Counted from the stretch's first letter, positions 1 to 10,290 are shown. The stretch is DNA of 50,745 nt from Stagonosporopsis chrysanthemi (GCA_022560025.1 JAFISE010000201.1:1-50745), one strand, 5' to 3'. Numbers and translations are program-made. Notes: generated by a model from the sequence alone, not told the origin.

Positions 1-1529
1 GCCTGCCGCCCAGCGAGGAGCGGGCCGCCGCCGACGCCGCGTCGCTCAAGGCCGAGGCCGCCATGTGCTTCCTGCGCGGCGTGTGCTACGCCAAGCAGAA
101 CGCCTTCGACCGCGCGCGCGACTGCTACAAGACGGCCGTCATGATCGACGTGCAGTGCTACGAGGCCTTTGACGCGCTGGTCTCCAACGCCCTGCTGTCG
201 CCCGCCGAGGAGTGGGCCTTTGTCGACGCCCTCAGCTTCGACCCCGTCGGCCCGCCCGCCGCGGCGTCCGCCACGGCCTCGTCTGCCACGGCCGCGTCCG
301 CCGCACAGGAGGCCGCCGACTTCACGCGCAACCTGTACATGACGCGGCTGTCCAAGTACGCCCGCCCCGCCGACTTCGCCCACGCCGCCGAGACGCTCGC
401 CACCCACTACAACCTGGCAGCCAACCCGGACCTCATGCGCGCCCACGCCGACCTCCGCTACGCCCAGTGCCGCTTCCGCGACGCCCTCGCCCTGACCGCC
501 GCCGTCCTCGCCGCCGACCCCTACAACCTGCCCGTGCTGCCGCTGCACCTCGCCGCCCTGCACGAGCTGCGCCACACCAACGCCCTGTACCTGCTCGCCC
601 ACGACCTCGCCGACACGCGCCCCGCCGAGCCCGCCGCCTGGCTGGCCGTCGGCGTCTACTACTACGCCATCAACAAGGTCGCCGACGCCCGCCGCTACTT
701 TGCAAAGGCCTCGGCCATGGACGCCCTGTACGCCCCCGCCTGGATCGGCTTTGCCCACACCTTCGCCGCCGAGGGCGAGCACGACCAGGCCATCACCGCC
801 TACAGCACCGCCGCCCGCCTCTACCAGGGCTCGCACCTGCCCCCGCTGTTCCTCGGCATGCAGAACCTGCAGCTGCACAACCTCGGCCTCGCCCACGAGT
901 ACCTCAAGGCCGCCTACGCCCTGTGCCGCACCGACCCGCTGCTGCTCAACGAGCTGGGCGTCGTCGCCTACCAGAACGCCGACCTGCCCGCCGCCGCCGA
1001 CTACTTCCGCACTGCCCTCGACCTGTCCGCCCGCAACGGCGCCGACCCGGACTCGTTTGTCACTCACCGCATCAACCTCGCCCACGCCCTGCGCCGCTCC
1101 GGCCTGTACCACGACGCCCTGCGCGTCTACGAGCAGGTCCTGCACCACGGCGTCCGCGACCCGGCCGTCTTCACCGCCATGGGCCTCGTCCTGCTCGAGC
1201 TCGACCGCACCTGGGACGCCGTCACCGCCCTGCACCAGGCCCTCGCCGTCGCGCCCCAGGACCCCATCGCCACCGACATGCTCACCCGCGCCCTCGAGGC
1301 GAACGAGGCCGACAGCGCCCTCTTTCTCGACACGCCCGGCGGGGGGGATGGCACGCTGCTGCTCGAGGATCAAGTCGAGGACCCGGACTTGGAGGACGCC
1401 CTGCGCAGGCGGAAGGACGCCCTGAGGGACGTCGAGCCGAATCGCGTCGCGGGGCGCAGGGCGAGGAGGCGGAGGCACGCCGCGGGCTTTGGGGGTGAGG
1501 AGAGCATGGTGGTTGATTCGGATGGGTGA
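1..1529 (+). CDS. CDC16: Anaphase-promoting complex subunit Cdc16/Apc6 (Cut9), 5' truncated by window edge
   Basis: Tetratricopeptide-repeat subunit of the anaphase-promoting complex/cyclosome, the nuclear E3 ubiquitin ligase that drives exit from mitosis. The frame is open from base 3 at the left edge, so the N-terminus lies outside; about 508 residues are visible. Recognition rests on family blocks: a CYEAFDAL block, LAVGVYYYAINK, PAWIGFAHTFAAEGEHDQA and LLLNELGVVAYQNAD. These form a run of consecutive TPR helices and match the C-terminal half of yeast Cdc16 / S. pombe Cut9. The last 60 or so residues are an acidic then Arg-rich tail (RRARRRRH) that looks disordered. The gene is very GC-rich with strong C bias at third positions, so long shadow ORFs occur in other frames. 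No intron is seen in the visible part. The internal ATG at 63 is not the true start. Confidence 0.93.
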   Translation, partial: LPPSEERAAADAASLKAEAAMCFLRGVCYAKQNAFDRARDCYKTAVMIDVQCYEAFDALVSNALLSPAEEWAFVDALSFDPVGPPAAASATASSATAASAAQEAADFTRNLYMTRLSKYARPADFAHAAETLATHYNLAANPDLMRAHADLRYAQCRFRDALALTAAVLAADPYNLPVLPLHLAALHELRHTNALYLLAHDLADTRPAEPAAWLAVGVYYYAINKVADARRYFAKASAMDALYAPAWIGFAHTFAAEGEHDQAITAYSTAARLYQGSHLPPLFLGMQNLQLHNLGLAHEYLKAAYALCRTDPLLLNELGVVAYQNADLPAAADYFRTALDLSARNGADPDSFVTHRINLAHALRRSGLYHDALRVYEQVLHHGVRDPAVFTAMGLVLLELDRTWDAVTALHQALAVAPQDPIATDMLTRALEANEADSALFLDTPGGGDGTLLLEDQVEDPDLEDALRRRKDALRDVEPNRVAGRRARRRRHAAGFGGEESMVVDSDG

Positions 1530-1560
1530 GATTTCTGGACGTTCGGACGTCATAGTTTGG

Positions 1561-1732
1561 ATACCACGCGTTTGGATATTGCATTCGATACCACGCGTTT
1601 GGATATTGTATCCGATACCACGCGTTTGGATATTGTATCCGATACCACGCGTTTGGATATTGTATCCGATACCACGCGTTTGGATATCGTATTTGGAACC
1701 ACGCCTTTGGACATTGTATTCATACCACGCAC
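1561..1732. repeat. 27-bp minisatellite, six units plus a partial one
   Basis: Units start at 1561, 1588, 1615, 1642, 1669 and 1696, with a truncated seventh at 1722. The core is ATACCACGCGTTTGGATATT followed by a variable GTATCCG-like end. Units 2-4 are identical or nearly so; units 1, 5 and 6 carry substitutions, and unit 6 is 26 bp. Because the period is divisible by three, a shadow ORF runs through it. The array starts 31 bp after the CDC16 stop, so it probably lies in the 3' UTR or intergenic DNA. Confidence 0.95.
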
Positions 1733-1975
1733 AGCGCGGCGCATCGGCAGCAGACCCGCAGGACAGCGCATCACGGCATCGGAGGGAGGCACAGCAGCTG
1801 CGTCCCCGGCGTTCAGGATGGGCTCAGGAAAGGTTCAGATTAGAGTCAAGGCCGAGTTCAGCCTCGACTCGTTTTACGTTTACACAAAATGCAGAGATGG
1901 CGAAAAAGCTCTACACAGACATTCTACCAACCACTCTCTCCCAGCTGGCGTTCCATTCCATTCCATTCCATCCAG

Positions 1976-3441
1976 TCAGTCCCACACAATCGCAGCCTTG
2001 ACACACTCCCCCCGCCGCACAACCTCCATACACTCCCCCCACTCCTCCACCCGAAACTCCCTATCCACCACACCCGCCAACCGCAGCCGCCCCGCCCGCA
2101 CGTACTCCAGCACCTGCGGCATGTGCTGCATGCTGCAAAAGCTCGCCAGCACCGTCATCTCCTGCTCCCAGATGCGAAACGGCCTCCACGCCACCGTCAC
2201 ATCCGGCGCATACACACCGTACACGACCAACACGCCGCCCTTGCGCACAAACCCCAGCGCCCGCTCCAACACCGCCGCCACCCCCGTCGCCTCGACCACG
2301 GCGTCCCACCCGCCCGGCGCGCCCGCGAGGAGGCCGTCAAACGCCGCCTCCTCCTCCGCCACCCCACCGTCCGGAATCTCCACATACGCGTCAGCAACCC
2401 CCATCTCGCGCGCCAGCGCTAGCTTCACGCCCCCGCGCGACGCAATCGTCAGGTGCGCGCACCCCCCCATCTTCAGCAGCTGCGCCAGCAGCAGCCCCGT
2501 CGGCCCGCACCCGAATAGCAGCACCCGCGCCCCGGGCCGCAGCTGCATGCGCTCGACGCCGTGCAGCGCGCACGCCGCGGGCTCCAGCAGCACGGCTTCT
2601 GTTGCCGAGAGGGGGGGCGCGGAGGGGGACACCGGCGATAGTGATAGTGACGGTACCGGCAACGACAAGGGGTGCACCAGCGTCCGCGGGAAGGCGGCGT
2701 ACTGCGCGAAGCCGCCCGGCGCGTTGCCGCCGTAGGCTGTCAGCGCGGTGCAGAGGAGTGGTCGCCGCGTGAGGCAGAAGGTGCAGCTCGAGCAGGGGAG
2801 GAGCGGGTCGATTGCCACCGGGGTGTGCAGGGGGAGGGTTGACGAGGGCGCGAGGGACGGGCTGAGGGCTGCGATTGTGCCGGTTATTTCGTGGCCGGGT
2901 ATCAGTGGGAACTGGAGGGGGGGCGTGTTGTGTTAGCCGTGTTGTTGCGGTGGTATTCGAACCGGGGGGGGGGGCAACGTGCTTTTGCCAGGAATTCACC
3001 CTTGTGGTAGTGTAGGTCTGTGCCGCAGACGCCGCAGGCTGTGATTTTGACCTGTGTCCAGATTTCAGCGTGATACAACTTAAGATGCTGCAAGTGGAGA
3101 CGCATCCAGCATCTCGCCACCCCCCTCAGCTTCCCAAACCGCGCTGTTCGTCTGTCGCAAGGGGTGGCCCAGATTGTCCTCGACACCCCCCATCTTGCCA
3201 TCGCGCAGTAACAACCAACAGCAGAGAAGCACACACATACCAACACCTCCCCCTCCCCCACCTCCGGCACATCAACCTCAACAACCGCAAACGTCTCCGG
3301 CGCAGAGTATCTTTCCCCCCAGCATCAGCACACGCGCATCCAACTTTCCACCTCAAACGCTTACTGCAGCGCCTTCATCTTCTTCGGTACACCCTGCACG
3401 GCATCTGCAGTCGCGGTAACGTTCCCTTCGGCACCCGACAT
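1976..3441 (-). CDS. Zinc-dependent medium-chain alcohol/polyol dehydrogenase, four exons
   Basis: MDR-superfamily NAD(P)-dependent oxidoreductase, probably cytosolic, acting on a polyol or secondary alcohol (arabinitol/sorbitol dehydrogenase-like); the substrate cannot be set from sequence. Exons on the minus strand: 3441-3365, 3310-3241, 3051-2983, 2911-1976, giving 383 residues. Exon 3 carries the catalytic-zinc motif ACGVCGTD (Cys55/Cys58), exon 4 opens with PLIPGHE (His79), and the structural-zinc cysteines are Cys112, 115, 118 and 126. The nucleotide-binding loop is GCGPTG. Start: the ATG at 3441 gives MSGAEG..KKMKALQYSAPE, which joins in frame. Intron 1 begins GTAAGC, intron 2 GTATGT. 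Intron 3 must start with GC (see findings). Neighbours do not suggest a pathway. Confidence 0.85.
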
Positions 3442-3663
3442 GGCGAGTATGTACCGTGGCAATCCCTCGTTGAAGCGGGTGGGGGGGGGGGGACGAGGAG
3501 AATATATGTATCGCCCGAACTGAGCGCGCCACCGTGCTTTTTATGTACGCGAGGGGACGATGCGTCGCGTGGTTTCGAGACGAGGTGCGTGTGTGGTACG
3601 CGGGTTACACGCGTGTATGTACGTGTGTGGGGATTGCGGGGTTGGGTCCGCTGGGTACGCCCA

Positions 3664-3712
3664 CGGTGGGTAGGGAGGTAGGTAGGTAGGTGTGGGTCGG
3701 GTGGGTGTGGCC
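3664..3712 (+). repeat. GGTA/GGGT-rich tract, possible G-quadruplex former
   Basis: Repeated GGTAGG/GGGT units give at least eight closely spaced runs of two or three G on the plus strand. It lies about 220-270 bp upstream of the dehydrogenase start (template side of that gene). A G-quadruplex is an inference only. Confidence 0.5.
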
Positions 3713-4277
3713 CGGCGGCGCCGTGCGGGGAGGGTTCGAGGTAACCCGGATAGGAAATTGTGGTTGCGTTTGTCGGGACTTGGGGCGTGGTGTTGTCGTG
3801 TATGGAAAAAGACAAAAAGTGGGAATTTCACAGCTTCTCTCCTTTTTTTTTTTTTTTTTTTTTGGTTCGCTGGTCTCACGCTAGGTAGGCCGCGCGGTTG
3901 CTCGTCAGAATGGTCTTGGACTTCCTGGATGCTTTTGGAAATCATGGCAGGAAACTGCGTTTGCTGATCTGCTTCTCCGCTGGTCGTGGCACGGTGGTGT
4001 GGGCATCTCATCTGTCGAGGGATCGAGCTTACTGAACGACTGGACCGGACTTGTGAGGAGACTTGTTCTCAATACTCTGACTGCGGCTTCTCGAAATGGT
4101 GTGCAATCAGGCACCAGTAAACTCGAGCCGTTTACATGGAGTCAACGGCTTCAAGAGTTATGGGTAATGGTGAGTCTGCAGACTGAAGCGATGTGAAATG
4201 CTTATTCGCTCTGTCGCAGTGAGATCAATGGCAGCAGGAGCCCTAGATCGGCCGCAGTCAAACACTTCGACAAACGC

Positions 4278-4287
4278 GAAGTGAGAG
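4278..4287 (-). promoter_or_regulatory. Shared promoter box of array gene A (inverted copy)
   Basis: GAAGTGAGAG, whose reverse complement CTCTCACTTC occurs exactly upstream of array gene B (within 6651-6666) and in related form upstream of C and D. It sits about 90 bp before the gene A start, much as in C and D (about 95-115 bp). A binding factor is not known. Confidence 0.4.
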
Positions 4288-4378
4288 ACTCAAAGACACT
4301 AGCCTTGTACTTGGTACCTCGTAGTATTCCACCGCCTCAACCCATCCACACCGTCTGATGCTCTGCGATTAAATCAAG

Positions 4379-5783
4379 ATGAGAATCCCAGGCTTTCTCA
4401 GCATCTTGCTACTCGCAGTGCTTGTGCTAGGCCGTGTCATCCACCCGCAAGTACCTTCACTCGAGCTCTCCGCGTCCAAAGTCGACAGTTCGCCCTCTAA
4501 TTCGACTCTTCTTCACATCAACGGCACCGCATCCAACGCAGGGACTGACCCGTGGGACGACCCCGAGTTCGATAAGTTAGGGGCCGGCGAGTCCAAATTC
4601 TCCGAGGACCAACGCAAGACAATCTGGAATAATGCCGTGTGCAAGGGCGAGCAGCTTCGCCGCGCCATGATGCTCGACGAAGACGACGCTCGAAAGCTGC
4701 TCACGTGGGCGCATGTTCAGAGTGAGTGGGACGGCGACCTCAAGGAAGAGCTGAAGAAATGGGGTTACAGTGAGAGCGACCAGAGGGCCGGGGGCACCGT
4801 GGACAACGAATGCAACTTTGCAGTGGCGTACACACTCAGTAGCGCTTTCAAGGGACTCACCATCGACACTAGGCCGGCTGGTATGGGCGGACCGAACCGC
4901 TGTTATCAGTTCAAGCATAGGGACGGGCCGACGATCCTCCGCGGACCAGGCGGCAAGCTGCCACCCGTCGAAGAACAATACTATGAAGCCGACGGGAAGA
5001 GGTACCGAGTATGTGCCTTCACCTAGCCGCTACGCCTTATGAAATGACTCACCCTTAGATCACCGATGCATTCTCGAAAGTCGGCATAAACTCAAAGGAC
5101 GGCCTCATAGCTTTCATCCATCGCATAAGCCCCAAGTACGCGGCTAAAACAACTTGGGGCCGTGAATCAGTGACCGACGCAGAACTTCCAAAGCTTCGCG
5201 CGACTTCCGACCTGGCGTGGGGCATGTGGCACCGAGAGACCACGGAGCAGAACCGCAAGAACATCAAATACTTCATGGCGGTGTCGGTCATCAACGAGCA
5301 GACACAGGTCGTCGTCTCCCGAGCCCTCGGTCTGGAGAGTCCCGAGGACACCGACGGCACGCCCCGATGGCCAGGGCGGGACTTCACCTTCCACAACCCC
5401 GACGATCCTTCCGGCGAGCTGACCGAAGCGGCTCACGCGCTGTTAGGTGCGTACTTTCTCAAGACCCCAAGCTATGTTGCTGGTCACTAAAGAACCACCC
5501 AGGATCAAACAACGGCATGGCGGCTGCATACTTCCTGGCTCAGCACAGGAGGCAGCTCGGCCCCAAGTCCATCTGGAAGATCAGAGTCTTCACCTCCGAC
5601 ACGAGCTCGATCGGGACGCCGAATCTCCTCTTCTATGTCGACGACGGCGAGCACAACACTCCGATCGCAGATCCAGGACACAACCGGGGCTCAGAGAACC
5701 CAGACAACCCCACACAACAGGTGCCGACGAAGAGGTTGTTGCGTCGCCGCAAGATCGAGAAATCGAGCTTGGGTGAACTTTAG
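4379..5783 (+). CDS. Secreted paralog array, gene A (single module), unknown family
   Basis: Exons 4379-5008, 5059-5446, 5503-5783; 432 residues. The first 20 or so residues (MRIPGFLSILLLAVLVLG) form a signal peptide, directly followed by RVIHPQ; a GRV/CRV tripeptide at this place recurs in all four paralogs. The N-terminal half has CKGEQL, WDGDL..KKWGY, NEC and PNRCYQF; the C-terminal half has SDLAWGMW, WPGRDF, LLG-SNNGMAAAYFL-QH and LLFYVDD. Introns lie after YR (phase 0) and inside the Gly of LLG (phase 1), as in its neighbours. The C-terminus ends in a basic stretch (KRLLRRRK) a few residues before the stop and lacks the DGK..REH tail of B, C and D. No catalytic motif is recognised. Probably a secreted, possibly Kex2-processed protein of unknown role. 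Confidence 0.8.
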
Positions 5784-6640
5784 GGGTATGGGGGTTTGTG
5801 GGCTGTCACCTTGAGGTGACTGGACGCATGGTGTGTCATCGTACTTGGAGGCGCTGGTTTTCGATGGCCTGTCTTTTACGGTCTCAGTCGACTCTCAGTA
5901 CCCTTCTGACACTTTCCCTGCGCATTCTTGCAAAGCAGACACATGCTGATCACTCCCTTGCAGCTTTTAAAAGCCAAAGGTCCATTTCCAGCCACAGTTT
6001 CTCGTCATAAGATTGCTTTTCTCCTGCTAGCCAACTGCACATTAGTGCTGCGTTTGCTTTAATCAACCCGCAGCTCAGTTCACGCACGCCTTGTAGATAG
6101 CGTGATGCCCATGACTGAAGTCTCGACCTCTGTTCTTGCAAATCAAGCACTAGCACTCCTTCACATCTTCCATACCTCGATCCAGCGCAACATGTCCCGT
6201 CTTGTCCCCTCGCAACACCAGAGAGTCAGCGGAAGGCCATTGCAGGGTATCAAGAGAGTATGATGGCTTTCTCGTGTTTTGAGATCGTGGTTTGCAGATG
6301 ATAGTTCGGGGCGAGGGATATAGGTTCAGACCTGGAGATTGTGTTAGGGGTTCAGCTCGACGTGCTGGTGCCGTCATTAGAAAATCGTCGCAAGATCGCA
6401 GTTATGTACATAGCGTTGTCGCATTCATCGGGGATAGGCTCGCACTGCTATTTGGCTGACTGGAGCGTGTCGTAATGCTGTGATGGATAGGGAAACAGGA
6501 TAATGATTATCCACCGTGTGGAGGTTCGATTGATCTCTAGTAAACAGCCCCTTCACGCTTCTACGTGTAAAGTATGAACATTGAGGGGCAGGAAAAATGG
6601 TGGCGTGAGAACTAATTAGCCCTGGCCTGCGATTTTGCCA
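5784..6640. other. Intergenic region between array genes A and B
   Basis: No supported gene. A minus-strand ORF around 6150-6377 has a weak ankyrin-like ending but no support. This is the largest gap in the array. Confidence 0.6.
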
Positions 6641-6666
6641 AGTGAAGCACTTTCACTCTCACTTCC
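6641..6666 (+). promoter_or_regulatory. Shared promoter box of array gene B with AGTGAA/TTCACT dyad
   Basis: AGTGAA (6641-6646) and TTCACT (6652-6657) form an inverted repeat with a 5-bp spacer, followed by CTCACTTCC. Related boxes precede C and D. It lies about 190-215 bp before the gene B start. Confidence 0.4.
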
Positions 6667-6854
6667 ACCAGGACTTCGGCCTTACCAAAGGGGTAATAGC
6701 TCATAATAGTCTTGCATAGTTCAGAGCCTACAGTGCTTAGTGATTGCGGCCCTCCGTTGCACCTGACGTAACCTCCACTTCTCGACTTCTTGAGTAAGAC
6801 CCCACGTGCGCTTCACGCTTTTGTGCTATCGGAGAAGGCAGCTTCTTGTCCACT

Positions 6855-8389
6855 ATGAGGCCTCTTTCGGTTCTCGTAAATTTGACCTTTGCTGCAACAG
6901 CCACTGGTCGTGTCATTTTTGACCCTTACCGGTCAGCCTCCACCACCAGCCTTCTGCCCGCATGGCCGGCGCGCGACTTTCATGCCGGCTCCAAGAACAT
7001 CTCAGCAGTCACTGCCGCTGACTCTGACCCGGGCCCTGACGACGAATGGGGACTTGATTCCGACTCGGAGGACGACGCAGAAGACGAGCTTACGGCAGAA
7101 CAAAAAGAGGCCATCTGGTGCAAAGCCAAGAGCCGCGGTGTGCAGCTTACCAAGGCCCTGATGATGAGCAATCAAGATGCAGCGAATATGCTTCAGTGGC
7201 CGTACACGCAAAGCCCATGGGACGGTGATCTGCGTGATTCCCTCGAGAAGTGGGGATACAAGGACGACTTTGAAGGCGACGCCGAGATCGACAAGCAGTG
7301 TGACTTCGACAAGACACATGAAATGGCCGACGCCTTCAAGGAGCTTGGCGTGGATCCACGTTCGGCCAAGGGAGGTGGTCCGAATCACTGCTTCTACGTC
7401 GAACATAACGATGGACTCGCTGTTCGCAGGGATGAGAACGGTGAGCTTCCTGATCATGACCAGCAGTACTATAATGTCGACGGCAAGGAGCTTCGGGTAT
7501 GACATGTCCATTCTAAAACTTCCCAGAGTGATATGCAACTGACGGAAGGGTATTAGGTGACTGAAGCTTACGCTAAGGTCGGCATCAATCGCGCCGATGG
7601 TCTGGTGTATTTCCTTCATCGCCAGAGCCCAGAAGATGCTGCAGTCGAGCACTGGGGCTATAAACCAAGACAAGACGAGCTGCCTTCGCTGAGGTCTAGC
7701 TCAGATATATCCTGGGGCAGTAAGTAGCGCTACAAGTCGCAAAGCGCAAGCAAGCACGATGATACTGATGACGGCAGTGTGGAATCGAGTAGGTTCCGCG
7801 TCGCAGAAGCTCAATTACTTCATGGCGGTGTCCATCATCAATCCTGAAACAAACTACATCATGGATCGTATTCTTCAGCAGCAGGGTATCGAGGCGGTGC
7901 CAGTATGGCCTGGCAAGGACTTTGAGTTCGCGGTGAAACCTTCAGAGGATGGCGAACGCAAAGAGCTTGACCTCCTGGAGAGTGAGGCCGCCTTTGCACT
8001 CCTAGGTATGACGCAATCCTGCATTTTTTTTTGGCGCATACCGCTGCTGACACATGTGCATAGGGTCGCCTAACGGCATTGCCGCGGGCTACTTCCTCAT
8101 TCAGCATCGCCAGCAGCTTGGATGGAAGCACATCTGGAAAGCGAGAATATGGCGAGCCGGCTCTGGTGTCTGGGCTACACCAAACATCCTCTTCTACGTC
8201 TCTGATCGCAATCCGTTCGAGGGAACTGATCCACAAAGACAGCTTGAGCAGCAGATGGACGATTTGGATATCACGAAGCGACGCCGCCGTAGGCGCGACT
8301 TGGGTGTCGCGCGAGGGTCCAACATTAAGCATGTCAGTGCAGACGGCAGAAACATAGTTCGAGAACATGTCATTTTGTCGAGATTGTAG
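6855..8389 (+). CDS. Secreted paralog array, gene B (single module)
   Basis: Exons 6855-7496, 7557-7719, 7778-8005, 8064-8389; 452 residues. The ATG at 6855 is chosen because MRPLSVLVNLTFAATATG reads as a signal peptide, followed by RVIFDPY. An acidic spacer (DSDSEDDAEDE) precedes the first module block, where CKAK..GVQL replaces the CRGEKL of C and D, then WDGDL..EKWGY, KQC and PNHCFYVEH. The second half has SDISWGMW, VWPGKDF, LLG-SPNGIAAGYFL-QH and ILFYVSD. After a TKRRRRRRD basic cluster the protein ends DGRNIVREHVILSRL. It shares the YR (phase 0) and LLG (phase 1) introns with its paralogs and has a private intron at 7720-7777 inside the WGMW block. Function unknown. Confidence 0.8.
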
Positions 8390-8572
8390 ACGATGCAGCT
8401 TCGGTTGGTGTTCAGGTGTTCAACAGGAAGGAGCTACGAACGGCCGTATTTTAAAAATATAGCTGAGGGCGCATGGACAAGGTCAGGTTTGGGTGATTCA
8501 AAAATTATCGAAAATAGCCTAGAGTTCATCTGACACGATAATGCGTGCGAACAGCTTCAGCGATGTCGTGCA
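8390..8572. other. Intergenic region between B and C
   Basis: AT-richer spacer with no gene seen; with the following box it forms the gene C promoter. Confidence 0.6.
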
Positions 8573-8608
8573 AGTGAAGAGCAATGCACCTTCACTGTCA
8601 CCTCGATC
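8573..8608 (+). promoter_or_regulatory. Shared promoter box of array gene C with perfect 7-bp dyad
   Basis: AGTGAAG (8573-8579) and CTTCACT (8590-8596) are perfect inverted repeats with a 10-bp spacer. The stretch from 8589 (CCTTCACTGTCACCTCGA) differs at only two of 18 positions from the box in front of gene D at 10271. It lies about 100-130 bp before the gene C start. Confidence 0.45.
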
Positions 8609-8703
8609 CGCCTTGGCAAACTTGGCACCGGAAGTCGCGCACATTTAGACTCAACCTACTCTTCCCTCTCGAAATTTGGAGACCCGGAATTAACAGACTC
8701 AAC

Positions 8704-10051
8704 ATGAAGCTCGCACATCTGACAGTATGCGCGCTGTTGCCGCTTTTCGCAACCTGCAGGGTCCTTCTTCCCCACGTCATCACCAATACCACTTCGCTCC
8801 AACCATTCGATAGGCTCATCGCCGGATCCAAACCGTCCCGAGTGCTGGCAGCAGTAGACACTCCAACTCCGGCACCAACACCAGCGACGACTTGGCAGTA
8901 CCACATCTGCCGTGGCCAGAAGCTCCACAACGCATGCGAAGCCAACAAAGACGAGGCCGCAAAGTTTGTGACGCCCATTGACTCGCCCTTCGATGGTACT
9001 CTTGAGCAGGAGCTTGCAAAATGGGGCTATCATGAGAAAAACGAGGAAGCAGTTTCGGATTGTTGGCTCGACCTCATTATACCTGACGAACTAGAGGATC
9101 TCAACATCGATGGTGTGGGCAGTGATGAAGGTGGTCCTAATGAGTGTTTCATGTTCGTTCACTACGATCCGTCCCTTACCGGTGTCCCTGTTGAAGAACA
9201 AACATATGTTGTCGATGGCACGACTTATCGAGTAAGTGTCGCTTGTACGCCATTTTCTGTTAGCCGTCCGCTGACTCTACAGGCCACGGGAGCTCATGCC
9301 ACCATTGGTGCAAACTCAGAAAACGGCGTCATCTACTTCATCGATGTCAGATCTGCCGCCGAGGGTGCAAAACTGACATGGGGGGTAACTCAGCCGCCGA
9401 TTGACCAGCTCCCACCGCTCAAAAAGATCTCGGACATGGCCTGGGGAATATGGCGCCGCAAACATGAAGACGGACAAGACCTTGGCAGGATCAACAAGTT
9501 CTTCGTCTTCGATATCGTGAATTCCATCACGAATAACCTCATTGCCGAGGCACTGAGGACGTATACTCTGGAGATCGGACAGACTCGCCTGACGCAAGTG
9601 CCTGCGTGGCCAGGCATCACATTCTCTATGAGCAGCGAGCAAGGAGCAGCCTTACTTGGTAAGTCCGTTACCCCAGGGAGCTCTTCTAGCTCTGTTTGTC
9701 TTCGAATTTGTGTTAACAAAGCTCTCAGGCTCACCGAATGGCATCGCCGTTGGCTATTTTCTCGTCAGTTTTGCATAGGATTCATCATCGAAACTCGAGC
9801 TTACACTTTCGCAGGCACAACACAAGACCCAGCTTGGGGGCAACAAACACGTGACTCATGTCCAGGTCTTTTCGCACAATGGCAATCACGCTGCGCCTTT
9901 TATGATCTTTCATGTTGCAGATGTACCCACAGTCTCGGCGATGGAGGCGCCCGAAGTACAGCCAAAGAGCTTCGAGGGCGTTGGGACATTGGAACGCAGC
10001 CCTGACGGCAAACGTTCGATCCGAGAACACATTGTTATGGCGAAGCTATGA
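8704..10051 (+). CDS. Secreted paralog array, gene C (single module)
   Basis: Exons 8704-9231, 9283-9658, 9729-9763, 9815-10051; 391 residues. The frame is open upstream of 8704, but starting there gives a clean signal peptide (MKLAHLTVCALLPLFATC) followed by RVLLPH. A Pro/Thr linker (PTPAPTPATT) leads to CRGQKL, FDGTL..AKWGY, SDC and PNECFMFVH; then GVIYFIDV, WGVTQPPIDQLP, DMAWGIW, VPAWPG, LLG-SPNGIAVGYFL-AQHK and a C-terminal DGKRSIREH tail. Exon 3 is only 35 bp and encodes just the SPNGIAVGYFL block. Intron 1 (51 bp) is in frame without a stop, so its retention would add 17 residues rather than truncate. Function unknown. Confidence 0.8.
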
Positions 10052-10270
10052 AAATTGGAAGCACATGTGCTGCCGCTGAAGCAAGTTATCGGACCGGCAT
10101 CTCATCAGGCTCGCAAGTGCGCCTGTCGATCTTTGGCATGTGTTAGGAACCTAACATGGTAACAGCGTATACATTCAATTGTATTCCGCCCTTTGAAGAA
10201 TCGCTACTGCGCCTACTGAAGTGATTCCTATGCTGTTGAAAAAATAACGCGCGTGCTTGATTTGGAGTCT
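10052..10270. other. Intergenic region between C and D
   Basis: No gene seen. The terminator of C and distal promoter of D are presumably here. Confidence 0.6.
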
Positions 10271-10290
10271 CCTTCACTCTCACCTTGACG
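10271..10290 (+). promoter_or_regulatory. Shared promoter box of array gene D
   Basis: CCTTCACTCTCACCTTGACG, nearly identical to the gene C box at 8589 and at a similar distance (about 95-115 bp) from the start codon. The upstream AGTGAAG arm seen in C is absent. Confidence 0.4.

Larger units (their letters stand above)
3442..4377. other. Intergenic region with homopolymer runs and G-rich tract
   Basis: No convincing gene. It holds a run of 12 G at 3481-3492 just upstream of the dehydrogenase start, a GGTA/GGGT-rich tract at 3664-3712, and a run of 21 T at 3843-3863. The left half is the dehydrogenase promoter; the right half is the promoter of the first array gene. Confidence 0.7.

Noticed and set aside
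212..1498. Long Arg/Pro-rich ORF overlapping CDC16 in another frame
   Set aside because: A shadow caused by very high GC and C-biased third positions; composition is extreme and the TPR frame explains the DNA.
1557..2735. 392-codon plus-strand ORF through the minisatellite and the dehydrogenase
   Set aside because: It exists because the repeat period is divisible by three and because it is antisense to a well-supported zinc dehydrogenase exon.
2945..2965. GGTTCGAATACC on the minus strand, resembling a tRNA T-arm
   Set aside because: It lies inside the 71-bp dehydrogenase intron, and the flanking exon leaves no room for acceptor, D and anticodon arms.
6150..6377. Minus-strand ORF ending GDKTGHVALDRG, faintly ankyrin-like
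   Set aside because: Only a dozen residues are suggestive, with no repeat structure or plausible upstream exon.
9232..9282. Continuous 473-codon ORF starting at 8584 as gene C
   Set aside because: It reads through introns and starts before the signal peptide; after 9659 it leaves the conserved frame, which only splicing restores.
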